Notes: generated from the sequence alone by a model not told the origin. DNA of 15,327 nt from Clostridia bacterium (GCA_017454425.1 JAFTCZ010000078.1:1-15327); one strand, 5' to 3'; numbered from the stretch's first letter, positions 8,702-15,327 are shown. Program-made: numbers and translations.

Positions 8702-11128
8702 CTACTCCTTATCTTTTTTGTTTTGCGCTTTTTTGGCCTCAATCTCATCTAAATCGCGTTTTACAAACTTCATAAGTTCGGTTGGTTCTTTTAATGCAGG
8801 CATTAATGCAAAATCAAACACTTCACCAATATCACCAACCAACTTGATATCAAGCTTGTCTTTTACTTCTTTTGGCAAATCATCTAGGTTGTGTTCGTTT
8901 TGTTTTGGCAAAATAACAGTTGTCATTCCTGCCCTGGCCGCCCCCATAAGTTTGTCACGCACACCACCTATGCCCAATACTCGGCCATGAAGTGATACCT
9001 CACCAGTCATGGCAAGTTTTGGCATAACAGGGCGGTTTGTAAGAGCACTTGCAATACCAAGTGCTGTTGCAACACCCGCACTTGGTCCTTCTACACCATA
9101 AGGAAGATGTGGATAGTGAATGTGCAAGGTTGTTTTGCGGAAGGTGTATGGGTCGATGCCAAGTTTGTCGGCCATGCTTTGCACCAAAGTATAAGCCGCG
9201 CGTGCTGACTCTTGAGACACCTTGCCCATTTGGCCTGTTAGCACAATTTTGTTTTCACCATAAACCGCGTTAACCTCGATAAGCAATGTGCTTCCGCCTG
9301 AATAATCGACGCCAAGGCCAACTACTTCACCAACATTTCCACCGTCAAAATAGGTGTCTTTTACAACATAATCGTTGCCAAGATAGTCTTTTAGATTGCT
9401 TGTGTTAACATCCTTAAATTTTTTACCGTCAACTTTGCGCATTGCATATTTGCGACAAATTGATGCAATTTTGCGCTCGAGCCCACGAACACCTGCTTCC
9501 ATTGTATAGTCTTCGATTATTTTCATCAACAACTCATCATCAAAAGGAACAGTGCCTTCTTTTAGTCCCGCAAGTTTTTCTTGCTTTGCAATAAGATGAC
9601 GCTTCGCAATTTCAATTTTTTCTAGCGGCGTATAACCACTAACTTCAATTATTTCCATACGGTCTAGCAACGGACGAGGAATTGTACGCAAAGTATTTGC
9701 GGTAAGAATAAACATAACCTTTGATAAGTCATAAGGAATTTCGAGGAAGTTATCCTTAAAGTGATTGTTTTGAGCAGGGTCCAAAACTTCAAGCAAAGCA
9801 CTTGCTGGGTCACCATGAATATCTTGTGTAAGTTTGTCAATCTCGTCAAGCAAGAATACAGGGTTTATGGTGCCCGCTTGTTTCATTCCTTCAATAATGC
9901 GGCCAGCCATTGCACCAACATATGTGCGGCGGTGACCACGAATAACACTTTCGTCATTTACACCACCCAGTGATACTTGCACAAATTTGCGACCCATTGC
10001 TTTTGCAATAGATTCGGCAATAGATGTCTTACCTACACCTGGCGCACCAACCATACAAATAATTTGGGCGTTTACATTTTTTGTTAATGAGATGACAGAC
10101 AATGTTTCAAGAATTCGGTCTTTTACTTTGTCCAGGGCATAGTGATCGTCATCTAATATTTTGCGCGCTTCTTTTATATCTAGCTTGTCTTCGGTTTGCT
10201 GTTTCCATGGCAAAGCAATAACGGTATCCAAAAAGTTGCGAATGTACCCAAACTCGGGTGAACCAAAAGGCAATTTTGCAAGACGATTTACTTCTTTTAA
10301 TACTTTGTCTTCTGATTCTTTTGGCAAGCCTAGCGCCTTAACTTTTTTGCGGTACTCTTCTATCTCGTCTACATCACCATTAAGTTCTTGATTAATAACA
10401 TTAAGTTGTTCGCGCAAATAAATCTCTTTTTGAGTTTTTGACAAATTTTCGTTTACTTTGTCTTCAATTGATTTGCGTACTGCCAAAACATCTTTTAGGC
10501 CCTTTGTCATGCCTGTTTCAATCTCAAGACGCTCTTCGACATTTTGAGTTGCAAGCAACATTTGTTGAGTTTTGATATCATCTTTTGCAAACAAGTGAAT
10601 AAGTGCATCAGAAAATTTTGCTGGATTGTTTTCCATATTCAGCAATTGATTTTCAAGCATAGGAGGCAAAAATCTTGCCTTATAATTAATTTTTTTGAGT
10701 TCTTCTTTTATGGTATTCATTTTTTGATATGCCACAACAGTATTTGCGTTAATATCGGGCAATTCTTTTGCATACAACACAAATTCGGGCACTAAAGATT
10801 CGATTTTTTCAATAAATACCCTGCTTTCGCCAAACAAAATAACCTTTGTATGCTCGCCTTCGACAACAAATTTTTTGATAGAACACAAACAGCCTACCTC
10901 GCAAAAATCGTTGATAGTAGGCTCGGGCATGGCATCTTTGCTTGACACCAAAACAACATTTTCGTTGCGTTCGTAGGCAATTTTGATGTTGCTGAGTTCG
11001 TCTGGGTTGACAATGTCACATGTAATATTAACATTTGGCACTGCAACAATGTTTGTCAAAAAGACACCTGTATATTTTTTGCTGCCTTCGTATTTGGCAG
11101 TGTTTTCTTGATTGTTTTCGTTTTGCAT
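8702..11128 (-). CDS. lon: ATP-dependent protease LonA
   Basis: Lon is a cytoplasmic hexameric AAA+ serine protease that degrades damaged and some regulatory proteins. The 808-residue product has the N-terminal substrate domain (about 20-215), a coiled linker (about 215-310), Walker A GAPGVGKT at 361-368, Walker B VFLLDEID at 424-431, and the protease domain with catalytic Ser683 (in GPSAG) and Lys726 (in GGVRDKLMGA). Length matches LonA. The residue before GPSAG is Glu, not the usual Asp. ATG at 11128 is the first possible start, because a TAG in frame lies just upstream; its GAGGAG site (11141-11146) is 12 bases away, which is long. A good sigma-A-type promoter lies upstream. I saw no CIRCE or CtsR heat-shock operator. 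Lon heads the lon-engB-recD2-comF group. Confidence 0.97.
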   Translation of the reverse strand: MQNENNQENTAKYEGSKKYTGVFLTNIVAVPNVNITCDIVNPDELSNIKIAYERNENVVLVSSKDAMPEPTINDFCEVGCLCSIKKFVVEGEHTKVILFGESRVFIEKIESLVPEFVLYAKELPDINANTVVAYQKMNTIKEELKKINYKARFLPPMLENQLLNMENNPAKFSDALIHLFAKDDIKTQQMLLATQNVEERLEIETGMTKGLKDVLAVRKSIEDKVNENLSKTQKEIYLREQLNVINQELNGDVDEIEEYRKKVKALGLPKESEDKVLKEVNRLAKLPFGSPEFGYIRNFLDTVIALPWKQQTEDKLDIKEARKILDDDHYALDKVKDRILETLSVISLTKNVNAQIICMVGAPGVGKTSIAESIAKAMGRKFVQVSLGGVNDESVIRGHRRTYVGAMAGRIIEGMKQAGTINPVFLLDEIDKLTQDIHGDPASALLEVLDPAQNNHFKDNFLEIPYDLSKVMFILTANTLRTIPRPLLDRMEIIEVSGYTPLEKIEIAKRHLIAKQEKLAGLKEGTVPFDDELLMKIIEDYTMEAGVRGLERKIASICRKYAMRKVDGKKFKDVNTSNLKDYLGNDYVVKDTYFDGGNVGEVVGLGVDYSGGSTLLIEVNAVYGENKIVLTGQMGKVSQESARAAYTLVQSMADKLGIDPYTFRKTTLHIHYPHLPYGVEGPSAGVATALGIASALTNRPVMPKLAMTGEVSLHGRVLGIGGVRDKLMGAARAGMTTVILPKQNEHNLDDLPKEVKDKLDIKLVGDIGEVFDFALMPALKEPTELMKFVKRDLDEIEAKKAQNKKDKE
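8705..8710 (-). promoter_or_regulatory. ribosome binding site of engB inside lon
   Basis: AAGGAG encodes the final lysine and glutamate codons of lon and lies 6 bases before the engB ATG, with the lon TAG stop in between. Ribosomes finishing lon would sit on the engB initiation region. Confidence 0.8.
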
Positions 11129-11166
11129 ATGCTATATTGTCTCCTCATAGTGAATAATACCCGTCT

Positions 11167-11195
11167 AGTATATAACAAAACACTAAAAAAATCAA
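11167..11195 (-). promoter_or_regulatory. sigma-A-type promoter of lon
   Basis: On the minus strand TTGATT (11190-11195) and TATACT (11167-11172) are separated by exactly 17 bases, with 4 of 6 and 5 of 6 matches to the consensus boxes. Transcription would start near 11160, about 32 bases before the lon ATG. The site lies in the only sizeable gap between glmS and lon, after a possible terminator. Confidence 0.7.
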
Positions 11196-11196
11196 G

Positions 11197-11231
11197 AAAA
11201 AATACAAAAAGGCTTAAAAAATCACCTTTTT
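11197..11231 (-). terminator. possible intrinsic terminator after glmS
   Basis: About 30 bases after the glmS stop, on the minus strand, AAAAAGG (11225-11231) can pair with CCTTTTT (11206-11212) across a 12-base loop. A run of six T residues (11197-11202) follows shortly after. Only two G/C pairs support the stem, so it is weak. The near symmetry means it could act on either strand. Confidence 0.4.
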
Positions 11232-11259
11232 TAGAACATTTTTACAAATACCGACATTG

Positions 11260-13059
11260 TTATTCAACCGTAACTGACTTTGCCAAATTGCGAGGCTTGT
11301 CAACATTAAGATTTTTTGCCTTTGCAACAGCAAGCGCAAGACGCTGAAAAAAAGATGTGGCAACAAAGGGGGATAAAATTTCTTTTTTATTTGGTAAGTG
11401 CACACAATATTCGACATCAACCTTTGTGTCAAGGGTGGTTAATAATATAACCTTTGCCCCACGACTTCGTATCTCGTGAATGTTACTAATAACTTTATTT
11501 GCAATTGCACTTTGTGTCATAATAACAATTGCGTATGTATCACGCCCAAAAAGAGCAAGACTGCCGTGCTTTAATTCTCCTAGGGGCATACTTTCGCAAT
11601 GAATATAACTAATTTCTTTTATCTTTAACGCGCCTTCTTGGGCTGTTATAAAATCTAATCCACGCCCCAAAATGTACAAATGCTCAAGCCCAAACACTTG
11701 TTTTGAAATTTTCTCAACAAAAGCATCAATTTTTAGGTTGTTTAGGCTGTCGGCAACTTGCAGCAAATCTTTGTAATCATAGTCTATTTTCGCGCCAAAG
11801 ACTTCGCAAAATCTTTTTGAAAGCATAAAAGCAGCACATAGTTGCGCCATATAGGCTTTTGTGCTTGCCACAGCCCTCTCGGGTCCCGCACTTGTTGGTA
11901 TGACAAAGTCAACCAAAGAAACAATTCGTGATGTTGGCACATTTGTTATGCCAAAACTAGGGGCTTTTGTCTTTTGCACCATTTCGGCACACGACAAAGT
12001 GTCTGCTGTTTCTCCACTTTGTGAAATAAAAATACACAAAGTGCTTTTGTCAACAGCAAAATTACGATATCTAAACTCGCTTGCATAATCTATCACACAT
12101 TGCATCTTGCAATAATGTTCAAGCAAAGCACCCAAAACTTTGCCAGCATGCAAGGCAGTACCACAGGCACAAATCACAACTTTTGATGCACTGCAAATTA
12201 TGCTGTCATCAATACCCTCGAGTACTCGTTGTACCGTCAAGGTTTTGACAGTATTGACAATGGCTTGTCCACTCTCGTGAATTTCTTTGTCCATAAAAGA
12301 ATCAAACGGGTATACATTATCACTATCACATTGATTGCACAAAGAAATTGCTGTTAATGTTTGTAAGTTAAAATCTTTGTCAAAACATTCAAAGTCATCT
12401 TTTGACAAAACAGCAATATTATCATCGGGCATTTTGTATATATCCCCGCCACAACATAAACCCAAAGCGTCGCTTGCTATCATACAACCGGTTTTGGTTT
12501 TTGCTATCATTAATGGACTAAAGCGCGCGGTAGCAAACATGAGGTTGACATCTTTTATTAGTATGCACAAAGCAAAACTTCCTTTAAGCTGTTGTATAGT
12601 ATCACGAATAGCAATTAATATGTTTTGTTTTGTATATTCTTGACCCTTTAATTTTTGAAAAATAAGATTTGGGATAACTTCGGTATCTGTGCAGGATTCA
12701 AATTGAACTTTTTTTGCTAGTAACTCATCTTTTAGTTGTGAATAGTTTTCTATTATGCCATTGTGAACAACAGCAATTTGCCCCGTCATATCAATATGTG
12801 GGTGTGCATTTGAAATACTTACTCTTCCGTGTGTCGCCCAGCGTGTATGCCCTATCATAATACTCGAATTTGTCACACAAGTATGCATAATTTTTGCTAA
12901 CTTATTAACACCACCAATTATGCGTTTTCGTTGCAATCCATTGCCGTCAATATAGGCAATGCCCGCACTATCATAACCGCGATATTCTAGTTTTGACAAA
13001 GCATCAACAACAATATTTTGTGCTATTTGATAGCCCACATACCCAACAATTCCGCACAT
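11260..13059 (-). CDS. glmS: glutamine-fructose-6-phosphate aminotransferase (isomerising) GlmS
   Basis: GlmS makes glucosamine-6-phosphate from fructose-6-phosphate and glutamine, the first step toward UDP-GlcNAc for peptidoglycan. The 599-residue protein starts MCGIVGYVG, so Cys2 becomes the N-terminal nucleophile of the glutaminase domain. That domain also shows EYRGYDSAG (25-33), HTRWATHG (71-78) and VVHNGIIEN (97-105). Two sugar-isomerase (SIS) domains follow, with SQSGETADT at 346-354, AGPERAVASTKAY at 391-403, GELKHGSLAL at 494-503 and the terminal PRNLAKSVTVE holding the conserved lysine (K594). The start shares one base with the murI stop (TAATG), and an AAGGAG site lies 8 bases upstream inside murI. 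No room exists for the glmS ribozyme leader typical of Bacillus and many Clostridia. Stop is TAA, followed by a possible terminator. Confidence 0.97.
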   Translation of the reverse strand: MCGIVGYVGYQIAQNIVVDALSKLEYRGYDSAGIAYIDGNGLQRKRIIGGVNKLAKIMHTCVTNSSIMIGHTRWATHGRVSISNAHPHIDMTGQIAVVHNGIIENYSQLKDELLAKKVQFESCTDTEVIPNLIFQKLKGQEYTKQNILIAIRDTIQQLKGSFALCILIKDVNLMFATARFSPLMIAKTKTGCMIASDALGLCCGGDIYKMPDDNIAVLSKDDFECFDKDFNLQTLTAISLCNQCDSDNVYPFDSFMDKEIHESGQAIVNTVKTLTVQRVLEGIDDSIICSASKVVICACGTALHAGKVLGALLEHYCKMQCVIDYASEFRYRNFAVDKSTLCIFISQSGETADTLSCAEMVQKTKAPSFGITNVPTSRIVSLVDFVIPTSAGPERAVASTKAYMAQLCAAFMLSKRFCEVFGAKIDYDYKDLLQVADSLNNLKIDAFVEKISKQVFGLEHLYILGRGLDFITAQEGALKIKEISYIHCESMPLGELKHGSLALFGRDTYAIVIMTQSAIANKVISNIHEIRSRGAKVILLTTLDTKVDVEYCVHLPNKKEILSPFVATSFFQRLALAVAKAKNLNVDKPRNLAKSVTVE

Positions 13060-13805
13060 TAATTTCTCTCCTTCATTAAAATGTATGTATTAATAAGTTT
13101 TGTATATATTGCCCCTTTGTTTGCAAATCGTATTCCGCCATCAGTACTATGCAAGAAAAACAAATCAAGCAAATCCTTTAACCGCTTTGCCACCCCTTGA
13201 TTGCCGTCATATGTCGGCAGACCAAAAATTTCTTTTATCATGTTTTTGCAAAAAACATAATGTGTGCACCCCAGTACCACACAATCACAACGCCCAACAA
13301 AAGGCATAAGTTGGGTTTTTAGGCTATGTTTTATTTCTTGTAAATACGGATATTGGGTTTCGACCTTCAATGCCAAATCTTGGGGGCAGTATGACAAAAC
13401 ATCAAAATATGAAGACACAAGTTTAAGAATGCGACTGTGCCTTATGGTGTTTTGTGTAGCAAGCAACAAGACATGATTATATTTACGAATTGCGGGCACA
13501 AGTGCGGGTTCGGTTCCTACAAAAAGAATTGTTGGGTGCAAGTTTCGCATATGGGCAATAACAAGCGCAGTTGCCGTATTGCAAGCAATAACAACTATGG
13601 CAGGCAAATAAATATCTATTAGTTTGTTCAGTTTATCAATAATTAGTTTTTTTAGTGTTTTTGGGTCCTTAGCACCATAAGGCATATTCTCATAATCAGC
13701 ATAATAAACATAATTCTCATTTGGCAATAGTTTGTGACATTCGTACAAAGTAGTAAGGCCGCCAATACCACTATCAAAAAATAAAATAATATTGTCTTTT
13801 TTCAT
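13059..13805 (-). CDS. murI: glutamate racemase MurI
   Basis: MurI interconverts L- and D-glutamate, supplying D-glutamate for peptidoglycan stem peptides. The 248-residue protein has the catalytic pair C75 (in ACNTATA) and C180 (in LGCTHY, with H182), plus D11 in DSGIGGLT and YYADYENMPYG at about 34-44. Length is within the family's range. The proline that usually follows CTHY is Val here. The ATG at 13805 must be near the true start because the conserved core begins at about residue 8 and no other start codon lies in frame upstream, yet no ribosome site stands at normal distance: the nearest, AAGGA, is 25 bases away (see findings). The gene starts 35 bases after gpr and overlaps glmS by one base. 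The pairing with glmS joins two early wall-precursor enzymes. Confidence 0.95.
   Translation of the reverse strand: MKKDNIILFFDSGIGGLTTLYECHKLLPNENYVYYADYENMPYGAKDPKTLKKLIIDKLNKLIDIYLPAIVVIACNTATALVIAHMRNLHPTILFVGTEPALVPAIRKYNHVLLLATQNTIRHSRILKLVSSYFDVLSYCPQDLALKVETQYPYLQEIKHSLKTQLMPFVGRCDCVVLGCTHYVFCKNMIKEIFGLPTYDGNQGVAKRLKDLLDLFFLHSTDGGIRFANKGAIYTKLINTYILMKERN
13068..13073 (-). promoter_or_regulatory. ribosome binding site of glmS inside murI
   Basis: AAGGAG on the minus strand lies within the last codons of murI and 8 bases before the glmS ATG. It fixes the glmS start at 13059 and suggests coupling with murI translation. Confidence 0.75.
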
Positions 13806-13840
13806 AAAAAGTATATATGCTTTTAAGGTATCCTTGGTGA

Positions 13841-14650
13841 TTATTTGTAAAGTTGTAAAACATCAAGAGGAAACACCGAGGTGTTTATTGCGCTGCCAAT
13901 AATATTAGCACAGCGTTCAACCACAAAATCAATTTCTTTGGGTGTAAAATGTTTGTATGGTGAGTTTGTGTCACAATCGCATAGGTTGGATATATCAATA
14001 AGTAGTGGCACACCAATTGACAAAACAGGCACCCCCACAGTATCAAACGCCACAACTCCCCTAAAATTTCCCACACCGCCCCCAGGACAAATTCCGGCAT
14101 CACTTAACTGAAAAGTTAGGCCAAGGCGTTGAATGTTGCTTGCCGTAAGACTATCTATGGCAATAACAACATTTGGGCTTGTTTTGCGAACAATTGCATC
14201 AATAAAATCAAGGCTGTCAACGCCCGTTAATCCTTTTACACTTGGCAAAACAAAGCCAATATGTCCACTATTTGCGCTTTGAAAACTGTTTTTATCAATA
14301 ATGCACAATTGTTTGCACGACATTTGCCCAAGACTATCACAAACCATACTATTATTCCCCAACCCAACCACCAAAACATTGGGGGCGGAAATGTTAAATT
14401 GTTTGAAATATCTTAAAATAGTTGTTCTTAACTGCCCTATTAGATAATGTTTTACTCTTGGTGACCACAAAAAGTTTTGATGCACCTTAAGTGTTGTATA
14501 ATGGCCTTCTCTTTTTTTTAATATTTTTGACAGTTTTTTATCAATATCAAGCTCGTACTTAACAACACCATATGGGCCTTTTTTTGTTATTTTACCCAAA
14601 ATATCGTTTTGTTTTGCGTTTTGCAACAATTCGTCAATTAGGTCGGTCAT
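13841..14650 (-). CDS. gpr: spore protease GPR (germination protease), compact form
   Basis: GPR cleaves the small acid-soluble proteins that coat spore DNA, at the start of germination. Family signatures seen are VVGLGNNSMVCDSLG (94-108), SVKGLTGVDS (137-146), VIAIDSLTAS (162-171), QLSDAGICPGGGVGN (181-195), GVPVLSIGVP (206-215) and TPKEIDFVVERCANII (236-251). D105 and D166 align with the two aspartates proposed as catalytic in Bacillus megaterium GPR (D127 and D193). At 269 residues it is far shorter than the roughly 370-residue Bacillus enzyme: the N-terminus lacks a recognisable propeptide and RTDLA motif, and the segment between IGVP and TPKE is only about 20 residues. The ATG at 14650, with GAGG 5 bases upstream, is preferred over an in-frame ATG at 14701 lacking such a site. 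Divergent adjacency to rpsT is as in Bacillus. No clear sigma-G promoter was found. Confidence 0.92.
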   Translation of the reverse strand: MTDLIDELLQNAKQNDILGKITKKGPYGVVKYELDIDKKLSKILKKREGHYTTLKVHQNFLWSPRVKHYLIGQLRTTILRYFKQFNISAPNVLVVGLGNNSMVCDSLGQMSCKQLCIIDKNSFQSANSGHIGFVLPSVKGLTGVDSLDFIDAIVRKTSPNVVIAIDSLTASNIQRLGLTFQLSDAGICPGGGVGNFRGVVAFDTVGVPVLSIGVPLLIDISNLCDCDTNSPYKHFTPKEIDFVVERCANIIGSAINTSVFPLDVLQLYK

Positions 14651-14651
14651 A

Positions 14652-14659
14652 ATCACCTC
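14652..14659 (-). promoter_or_regulatory. ribosome binding site of gpr
   Basis: GAGGTGAT on the minus strand is an exact 8-base match to the anti-Shine-Dalgarno complement and lies just before the ATG at 14650. It decides the start against the longer frame that opens at 14701. Confidence 0.8.
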
Positions 14660-14708
14660 GCGCGGTATATTGTCTAATAAATTATTTACAAAAAATACCA
14701 AATAACTC

Positions 14709-14737
14709 TTGCAATATAAAAAAAATTATGTTAAACT
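14709..14737 (+). promoter_or_regulatory. sigma-A-type promoter of rpsT, extended -10
   Basis: TTGCAA (14709-14714) and TAAACT (14732-14737) are 17 bases apart, each with 4 of 6 consensus matches. A TG one base before the -10 box gives an extended -10 element. The predicted start is near 14744, leaving a leader of about 26 bases to the GTG start of rpsT. The site lies in the 119-base divergent gap with gpr. Confidence 0.6.
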
Positions 14738-14757
14738 AACAAAGCAAATTTATATTT

Positions 14758-14762
14758 AGGAG
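14758..14762 (+). promoter_or_regulatory. ribosome binding site of rpsT
   Basis: AGGAG lies 7 bases before the GTG at 14770. This spacing supports the GTG as the true initiation codon, which the conserved MANIKSQ protein start also requires. Confidence 0.8.
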
Positions 14763-14769
14763 AAACAAA

Positions 14770-15042
14770 GTGGCAAACATTAAATCACAAAAAAAGAGAA
14801 TTGAAATTGCAAAGGCCGAAAACTTGCAAAACAAGTCAAAAAAATCTCGCATTGCTACTGAGGTGCGCAACTTTCGCGGCATGATAAAAGATGCCAAACT
14901 TGACGAGGCACAAAAGGCACTAAACAATCTATTTAGTCTTATTGACCGCGCAAGACTTGATGGTGTTTACAAAATAAACACTGCAAGCCGCAAAAAAGCA
15001 GCTCTTGCACGCGAACTCAGCAACGCAAAAACAGCAAAATAA
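14770..15042 (+). CDS. rpsT: 30S ribosomal protein S20
   Basis: S20 is a primary-binding protein of the small ribosomal subunit that contacts 16S rRNA, mainly the 5' domain and helix 44. The 90-residue, lysine- and alanine-rich product has the typical layout: MANIKSQKKR start, AKAENLQNKSKKSRIATEVR (about 14-33), a central helix with AQKALNNLFSLIDRA (47-61), and a C-terminal INTASRKKAALARELS (69-84). It starts with GTG rather than ATG. A rare start codon also occurs in the Escherichia coli gene, where it is tied to autogenous control; whether that applies here is inference. It has its own promoter and a strong terminator. It is the only complete plus-strand gene and diverges from gpr, a Bacillus-like arrangement. 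Confidence 0.96.
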   Translation: MANIKSQKKRIEIAKAENLQNKSKKSRIATEVRNFRGMIKDAKLDEAQKALNNLFSLIDRARLDGVYKINTASRKKAALARELSNAKTAK

Positions 15043-15052
15043 TTAGCAATAT

Positions 15053-15083
15053 GTAGGGGTGGGTCCCCTACTTTTTTGTTTTT
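15053..15083 (+). terminator. intrinsic terminator between rpsT and the YdjC-family gene
   Basis: A perfect 7-bp stem, GTAGGGG (15053-15059) with CCCCTAC (15065-15071), closes a 5-base loop and is followed at once by TTTTTTGTTTTT. With five G/C pairs it is the strongest terminator in the window. It begins 10 bases after the rpsT stop. Confidence 0.88.
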
Positions 15084-15092
15084 GGAGGTAAC

Positions 15093-15327
15093 ATGAAGTT
15101 AATAATAAATGCCGATGACTTTGGTTTGTCATCTTCAATAAATCGTGGAATTGTGGAATGTATTGAGGCAGGTATTATCTCGAGTACAACCATGATGATG
15201 AACACGCCATATACTGCCGAGGCCATCAAAATGGCAAAAGATATGGGCCTTAAGAATGTGGGTATACACTTAAACCTAACATACGGAAAATCTGTTTTGC
15301 CACGCAGTGAGGTTTCTTCTTTGGTTG
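15093..15327 (+). CDS. YdjC/ChbG family carbohydrate deacetylase (3' end beyond the window)
   Basis: The 78 visible residues match the start of the YdjC/ChbG family, metal-dependent deacetylases that act on N-acetylated sugars such as chitin oligosaccharides. Seen are the metal-site motif INADDFGLS (5-13, with D8 and D9), SINRGI (15-20), the GIISSTTMMMN segment (27-37) and VGIHLNLT (56-63), whose H59 is a family metal ligand. GGAGG (15084-15088) lies 4 bases before the ATG at 15093. The frame is open to the edge, so length and C-terminal catalytic residues cannot be judged. It follows the rpsT terminator with no room for a separate promoter in between. The substrate is not predictable from this fragment. 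Confidence 0.9.
   Translation, partial: MKLIINADDFGLSSSINRGIVECIEAGIISSTTMMMNTPYTAEAIKMAKDMGLKNVGIHLNLTYGKSVLPRSEVSSLV

Noticed and set aside
8508..8990. Plus-strand open frame of 160 codons opposite engB and lon
   Set aside because: It lies wholly antisense to two well-supported genes, spans their junction, is rich in Ser, Leu and Phe as shadow frames are, and has no ribosome site or recognisable motif.
11129..11259. Heat-shock operators (CIRCE or CtsR box) upstream of lon
   Set aside because: No inverted TTAGCACTC pair and no tandem GGTCAAA-type heptads are present; only the promoter and a weak terminator are visible.
13822..13836. Small hairpin AAGG-ATA-CCTT between gpr and murI as a terminator
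   Set aside because: Only 4 bp with no following T tract in the minus-strand direction; it is treated as part of the possible murI initiation region instead.
14651..14701. Longer gpr reading frame starting at ATG 14701
   Set aside because: The extra 17 residues have no ribosome site and no family match, while an 8-base Shine-Dalgarno match stands before the ATG at 14650.
1..15327. Mobile elements, CRISPR arrays, tRNA or rRNA genes, prophage or defence genes
   Set aside because: Nothing of the kind was seen. Every stretch above about 130 bases is taken up by a recognised housekeeping gene with uniform composition.

Overview
The window is a block of core housekeeping genes from a low-GC Gram-positive bacterium. 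A spore-protease (gpr) homologue next to rpsT, together with the secA-prfB and lon-engB pairs known from Bacillus and Clostridia, points to an endospore-forming Bacillota lineage or a close relative of one. Class Clostridia or an uncultured neighbour is a reasonable guess; the species cannot be read from the sequence. TAA and TAG are the stop codons wherever I checked, and UGA is not obviously recoded.

Ten genes lie head to tail on the minus strand and are described here in transcription order. gpr (spore protease), murI (glutamate racemase) and glmS (glucosamine-6-phosphate synthase) form a first group, with murI and glmS overlapping by one base. After a gap of about 130 bases with a weak terminator and a good sigma-A-type promoter come lon, engB, recD2 and comF. 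lon and engB are 3 bases apart, and recD2 and comF overlap by 20 bases. A short hairpin and A/T-rich gap separates these from secA, prfB and tsaD. On the plus strand, diverging from gpr, rpsT (ribosomal protein S20) has its own extended -10 promoter and ends at a strong intrinsic terminator. A YdjC/ChbG-type carbohydrate deacetylase gene follows and runs off the right edge.

The genes cover protein quality control (Lon), secretion (SecA), ribosome and translation (EngB, RF2, S20, TsaD), DNA repair and uptake (RecD2, ComF), wall precursors (MurI, GlmS) and spore outgrowth (GPR). I see no mobile element, CRISPR array, tRNA, rRNA or phage gene, and no stretch above 300 bases lacks a gene. I do not see an undescribed system here. 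The points worth a second look are local: a very compact GPR, a murI start whose ribosome site may be brought near by a hairpin, a repeat-built N-terminal extension on tsaD, a terminator abutting the ydjC ribosome site, unusual residues around the RF2 GGQ and the Lon active serine, and a recurring 9-base word.
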